Position numbers and translations under genes: made by a program
The notes under the pieces: model-generated
Database searches by the model: none
What the model saw: only the letters and a program-made list of their open reading frames with translations
What the model was told of the DNA's origin: nothing
Shown: in pieces, positions 59,972-63,211 of the stretch
Position numbering within the stretch: position 1 is the stretch's first letter
Layout: each line of letters opens with the position of its first letter
Source of the DNA: JAZDJP01 sp043803805
Lineage (GTDB): Bacteria > Planctomycetota > JAZDJP01
NCBI GenBank assembly: GCA_043803805.1
Contig: JAZDJP010000013.1
Location: 1-63,211, forward strand
Direction: 5' to 3'
DNA length: 63,211 bases

Positions 59972-60589
59972 TCATGAACCGCGTTTCCCTTCCATCCACC
60001 GCCGGATCGCCTCCGGGTACGCGATGCACTCCTCGGCGAAGACGCGGTCGGCCAGGGCGTCGGCGGTGTCGCCGGGCAGGACGGGGACCTTCCGCTGAAG
60101 AATGATTTCTCCGTGGTCATACTCGTTGTCCACCACATGCGCCGTGCAACCGGACTCCGTCGCGCCGGCGGCGATCACCGCCTCGTGGACGCGGTGGCCG
60201 AAGTAGCCCTTCCCCCCGAACGCGGGCAGGAGCGCCGGGTGGATGTTGAGGACGCGGCGTTCGAAGTCCGGCGGGATCCGGAGGAGATGGAGCCAGCCGG
60301 CCAGGACCACGAGATCCGCCTTCGCGGCCCGCATCGCATCGAATATCGCACCGCTCATGTCCGCGGCGTCGGCGAACGATTTCGGGGAGATGACATCGGC
60401 CGGCAGGCGGAGGTTCCTCGCCCGCACCAGCCCGTAGGCGTCGTGGCGGCTGGCGATCACCCGGACAATCTTCGCCGCAAGCCGCCCGGCGCGGATTTCC
60501 CCGGCGAGATTCTCGAGGGTGCGCCCCGTCCCGGAAAGGAGAACCCCCAGGCGCGGGGGATGGCTTCGCGCGGTTTCCATGGGGGCCAT
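59972..60589 (-). CDS. purN: Phosphoribosylglycinamide formyltransferase-like
   Basis: 205 residues. Formyltransferase fold: LGVLLSGTGRTLENLA (phosphate loop), VVLAGWLHLL, NIHPALLPAFGGKGYFG (the catalytic N-x-H...D region) and CTAHVVDNEYDHGEIILQRKVPV. It transfers formyl from 10-formyl-THF to GAR in purine synthesis. The start is uncertain; an ATG at 60589 gives the usual N-terminus, with no clear ribosome binding site. Convergent with the PfkB gene (6 nt apart). Confidence 0.85.
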   Translation of the reverse strand: MAPMETARSHPPRLGVLLSGTGRTLENLAGEIRAGRLAAKIVRVIASRHDAYGLVRARNLRLPADVISPKSFADAADMSGAIFDAMRAAKADLVVLAGWLHLLRIPPDFERRVLNIHPALLPAFGGKGYFGHRVHEAVIAAGATESGCTAHVVDNEYDHGEIILQRKVPVLPGDTADALADRVFAEECIAYPEAIRRWMEGKRGS

Positions 60590-60674
60590 TTTACTTGCAA
60601 ACAAGGCCTTCCGCCATATCATGAGGCGCGATTTTGTTTTAAAAACACTCATCCTTCTTCACAAGGAGCCTCTC

Positions 60675-63211
60675 ATGCGCGCCGTCGCATCCGTCATGTG
60701 GAAATGGTTCCGGCGCCCGGCCGTGTTCGGCCTGGTGCTTCTCGTCGCCGCGTCGGCGTTCGCCGCGGTCGCGGGACTTCCCGACGCCGCCCCGACGTCC
60801 GCCGAGGGCGCCTCGAAGGGATTTCACTACTTCGCCTTCATGACCGACGCGAAATTCTCCCAGGGCGAGCGCGTGGCCCTGTGGGTGGTCCTCGGCATCG
60901 CCCTCGCGGGGCTTCTCTACGCGATGGCGCTGGCGATCCAGGTCCTGGGAGCCCCCCAGGGAACGGCCCGCATGCAGGAGATCGCCAAGGCCATCCGGGA
61001 GGGGGCGAACGCCTATCTCAAACGCCAGCTCACCACCGTGGCCTGCCTCATCGGATTCCTCGCGCTCCTGCTCTTCCTGACGAAGGCCAAACAGGATGGC
61101 GATTGGGCGAGCCCCTTCGCCCTCGGACGGGCCGTGGCGTTCCTCGTCGGGGCCTTCTTCTCGGGCCTCGTCGGATTCGTGGGGATGAGACTCGCGACGA
61201 CGGGCAACCTGCGCGTCGCGGCGGCCGCGCCGGTGGGTTTCGGACGGGCCCTCATGATCGGCTACCGGACCGGAACGGTCACGGGGATGCTGACGGACGG
61301 CCTCGGGCTTCTCGGCGGCACGATAATATTTATGACCTACGGCGAGCACGCCTACGAGGCGCTCCTCGGGTTCGGGTTCGGGGGGACGCTCCTGGCGCTC
61401 TTCATGCGCGTCGGCGGCGGCATCTACACGAAGGCGGCGGACGTCGGCGCGGATCTCGTCGGTAAAATTGAAAAAGACATCCCGGAGGACGATCCGAGGA
61501 ACGCGGCGACCATCGCCGACAACGTCGGCGACAACGTCGGCGACTGCGCCGGGATGGCCGCGGACATCTTCGAGAGTTACGAGGTCACCATGGTCGCGGC
61601 GATGATCCTCGGCTGGGCCTCCTTCGGCCACAAGGGCGTCATCTTCCCGATTCTCGTGCGCGCCATCGGCGTCTTCGCCTCCATCGTCTCCACCTACCTC
61701 GTCCGCGCCGGCGACAAGGGCAACGTGGCCCAGGCCATGAAGTCCATCAACGTCGGGTTCTGGACGGGATCGTTCCTGTCGGTGGTCGGATTCATCGTCC
61801 TCGGGGTGTTCTACCTGCGGTTCGACGAGGGGATGGTCGCCCTCGGAACCCTGAACCCAGCGGCCTGGGAGGGCATCAAGAATCTCCCCGGGTGGCTCAC
61901 GTTCGGGGTGGCGGGACTCGACATGCGGCCCGCCTTCACGTGTCTGGTGGGCGTGATCCTCTGCGTGGTGCTGAACCGCATCACGGAATACTTCACGGGG
62001 ACGGAATTCAGCCCGGTGAAGGGCGTCCTCAAGAGCACGCGCACGGGCCACGCGACCACCATCATCGAGGGCATCGCGGTGGGCCTCGAGAGTTCGGTCT
62101 GGACGGCGGTCGTCCTGGCGGTGGCCATCTTCTCCTCCGTCATGTTCTACAGCGGCACCAACGCCATCTTCATCGCCTACGGCGTGGCGATGTGCGGCAT
62201 CGGGATGCTGACGCTCACCGGAAACACCATTTCGATGGACGTCTTCGGACCCGTGGCCGACAACGCCAACGGCATCGCCGAGATGGGGTATGACGAGAAG
62301 GAGATGGGCGCGGCATCCTACAAGGAGTCGCGCCAGATTCTCGCGGACCTCGACGCGGTGGGCAACACCACGAAGGCCGTCACGAAGGGCGTGGCGATCG
62401 GCTCGGCGGTCATCGCGGCGGTCTCCCTCTTCGCGTCGTTCATCACCGTCATCGGATCGGGCGGCGGCGGGGAGGACAAGCCCATTCCGATTTCGCTCTT
62501 CGACGCGGTGGCGGGGCTTCTCACCGTGTCCAACCCGAAACTTCTCATCGGGATGCTCATCGGGGGGGCGGTGCCCTTCCTCTTTTCTTCCATGTTGATT
62601 CGCGCGGTGGGCCGGGCGGCGTTTTTGATCGTCCACGAATGCCGCGCCCAGTTCCGCGACAAGGAGGTCTGGGCGGGGACGAAGAAACCCAACTACGCCA
62701 GCGTCGTGAACATCTGCACGGCGGCGGCCCAGAAAGAGCTGGTGGGGCCGGCCATTCTCGGCGTCTTCACCCCCATCCTGGTGGGCTTCACGCTGGGCCC
62801 CATCGGCCTCGCCGGCTTCCTCGCCGGATCCATCGTGGCGGGCCAGCTCATCGCGAGTTTCATGTGCAACGCGGGCGGGGCATGGGATAACGCCAAGAAA
62901 ATGGTGGAAGACGAGCCGCGCAATTCGGAGAAGAACACCGGGAAGGGTAGCGAGCGGCACAAGGCCAGCGTCACGGGCGACACGGTGGGCGATCCCCTGA
63001 AGGACACCTCCGGGCCGGCCGTGAACCCGCTCCTCAAGGTCATGAACATGGTGGCGGTGCTCGCCGTCCCGCTCATGGTCGCCTACGACAACACCATCGT
63101 CGCCACCGTGAAGAAGGCCGCCGATGCGGCCGGCTACAAACTGCCCGGGACCTTCGCCACCAAGGGCGTGGACGCCCTCTGGGCGGTGGCGGTGCTTCTG
63201 TCGGTGGTGGT
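60675..63211 (+). CDS. hppA: Membrane-bound proton-pumping pyrophosphatase, K+-independent type (3' end outside window)
   Basis: 845 residues seen; the frame has no stop before the window edge. AAGGAG precedes the ATG at 60675. Multiple TM helices and the core binding site DNVGDNVGDCAGMAADIFESY with acidic pairs that bind Mg-pyrophosphate; ADNANGIAEM and the last-third SGPAVNPLLKVMNMV are also typical. GNTTKAVTKG carries the Lys and Thr that mark the K+-independent, H+-pumping class (K+-dependent enzymes have Ala there). It uses pyrophosphate to build a proton gradient. An extra N-terminal region of about 60 residues precedes the usual start. Confidence 0.9.
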   Translation, partial: MRAVASVMWKWFRRPAVFGLVLLVAASAFAAVAGLPDAAPTSAEGASKGFHYFAFMTDAKFSQGERVALWVVLGIALAGLLYAMALAIQVLGAPQGTARMQEIAKAIREGANAYLKRQLTTVACLIGFLALLLFLTKAKQDGDWASPFALGRAVAFLVGAFFSGLVGFVGMRLATTGNLRVAAAAPVGFGRALMIGYRTGTVTGMLTDGLGLLGGTIIFMTYGEHAYEALLGFGFGGTLLALFMRVGGGIYTKAADVGADLVGKIEKDIPEDDPRNAATIADNVGDNVGDCAGMAADIFESYEVTMVAAMILGWASFGHKGVIFPILVRAIGVFASIVSTYLVRAGDKGNVAQAMKSINVGFWTGSFLSVVGFIVLGVFYLRFDEGMVALGTLNPAAWEGIKNLPGWLTFGVAGLDMRPAFTCLVGVILCVVLNRITEYFTGTEFSPVKGVLKSTRTGHATTIIEGIAVGLESSVWTAVVLAVAIFSSVMFYSGTNAIFIAYGVAMCGIGMLTLTGNTISMDVFGPVADNANGIAEMGYDEKEMGAASYKESRQILADLDAVGNTTKAVTKGVAIGSAVIAAVSLFASFITVIGSGGGGEDKPIPISLFDAVAGLLTVSNPKLLIGMLIGGAVPFLFSSMLIRAVGRAAFLIVHECRAQFRDKEVWAGTKKPNYASVVNICTAAAQKELVGPAILGVFTPILVGFTLGPIGLAGFLAGSIVAGQLIASFMCNAGGAWDNAKKMVEDEPRNSEKNTGKGSERHKASVTGDTVGDPLKDTSGPAVNPLLKVMNMVAVLAVPLMVAYDNTIVATVKKAADAAGYKLPGTFATKGVDALWAVAVLLSVV

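Noticed and set aside
60639..62960. A minus-strand open frame of 773 codons opposite the pyrophosphatase
   Set aside because: Composition (Arg, Glu, His, Asp runs) and exact overlap with a clear membrane pyrophosphatase show it is a shadow.
1..63211. tRNA, rRNA or CRISPR arrays
   Set aside because: No conserved T-loop (GGTTCGAATCC-like) with an acceptor stem, no rRNA landmark and no array of regularly spaced repeats was seen by eye; a covariance-model scan was not possible.

Overview
The window is high-GC, densely coded DNA from a Gram-negative-type bacterium: outer-membrane beta-barrel, lipoproteins, secreted parvulin-type foldase, flagellar filament cap. No rRNA, tRNA or ribosomal gene gives a firm taxonomic anchor. 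The mix of very large secreted proteins, an LSM-like/parvulin fusion, many paralogous secreted sugar-active proteins, and degenerate short intergenic repeats suggests an environmental (probably metagenome-derived) member of the PVC group or a neighbouring candidate phylum. That placement is an inference and is weak.

Layout. (1) 1-7200: housekeeping and envelope genes: a truncated lipoprotein, a hypothetical protein, an aldo/keto reductase, an LSM-like/parvulin protein and a TolB-like lipoprotein on the minus strand; then a small gene and fliD on the plus strand, with fliD carrying calcium-loop-like repeats. (2) 7200-9610: DHH phosphoesterase, a VapBC-type toxin-antitoxin pair with a candidate operator, and an AT-rich pentapeptide-type protein. 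(3) 9849-15977: a 2042-residue secreted alpha-2-macroglobulin-like protein. (4) 16217-23053: a Cache-PAS-CBS-DUF294 sensor protein and a metallophosphoesterase, convergent with a beta-barrel/DUF485/ActP-type symporter operon, probably for acetate or another small carboxylate. (5) 23267-27994: a cysteine-rich membrane protein, then three minus-strand genes (UbiA-type prenyltransferase, SDR reductase, DprE1-type oxidase) that together look like the polyprenyl-phospho-D-arabinose pathway, with a multi-pass membrane protein upstream.

(6) 27999-58168: about 30 kb of collinear minus-strand genes forming a glycan-utilisation-like locus. It encodes three paralogous Asp-box/sialidase-like secreted proteins, two paralogous glycoside-hydrolase-like proteins, GH5 and GH20 enzymes, two alpha/beta-hydrolases (one fused to a CBM9-like domain), a Gfo/Idh/MocA oxidoreductase, a transglutaminase-like/HEAT protein, a URO-D-like methyltransferase, a membrane-bound spermidine-synthase-like protein, a glycerophosphodiesterase and a PQQ-type propeller. 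Three transcription units share a near-identical promoter/leader around GGTGTATAAC. Gene debris (a sialidase C-terminus, a frameshifted propeller, a GH5 5' end) shows that modules of the locus have been duplicated and shuffled. No SusC/SusD pair, sulfatase, regulator or dedicated sugar transporter is visible in it.

(7) 58371-63211: a divergent D-lyxose isomerase-like/PfkB kinase pair, a purN-like gene, and the 5' part of a K+-independent-type proton-pumping pyrophosphatase. The most unusual items are the shuffled sialidase-like locus with its shared promoter, the arabinose-donor trio with a non-cysteine DprE1 active site, and the FliD whose hook-IN segment is interrupted by calcium-loop repeats.
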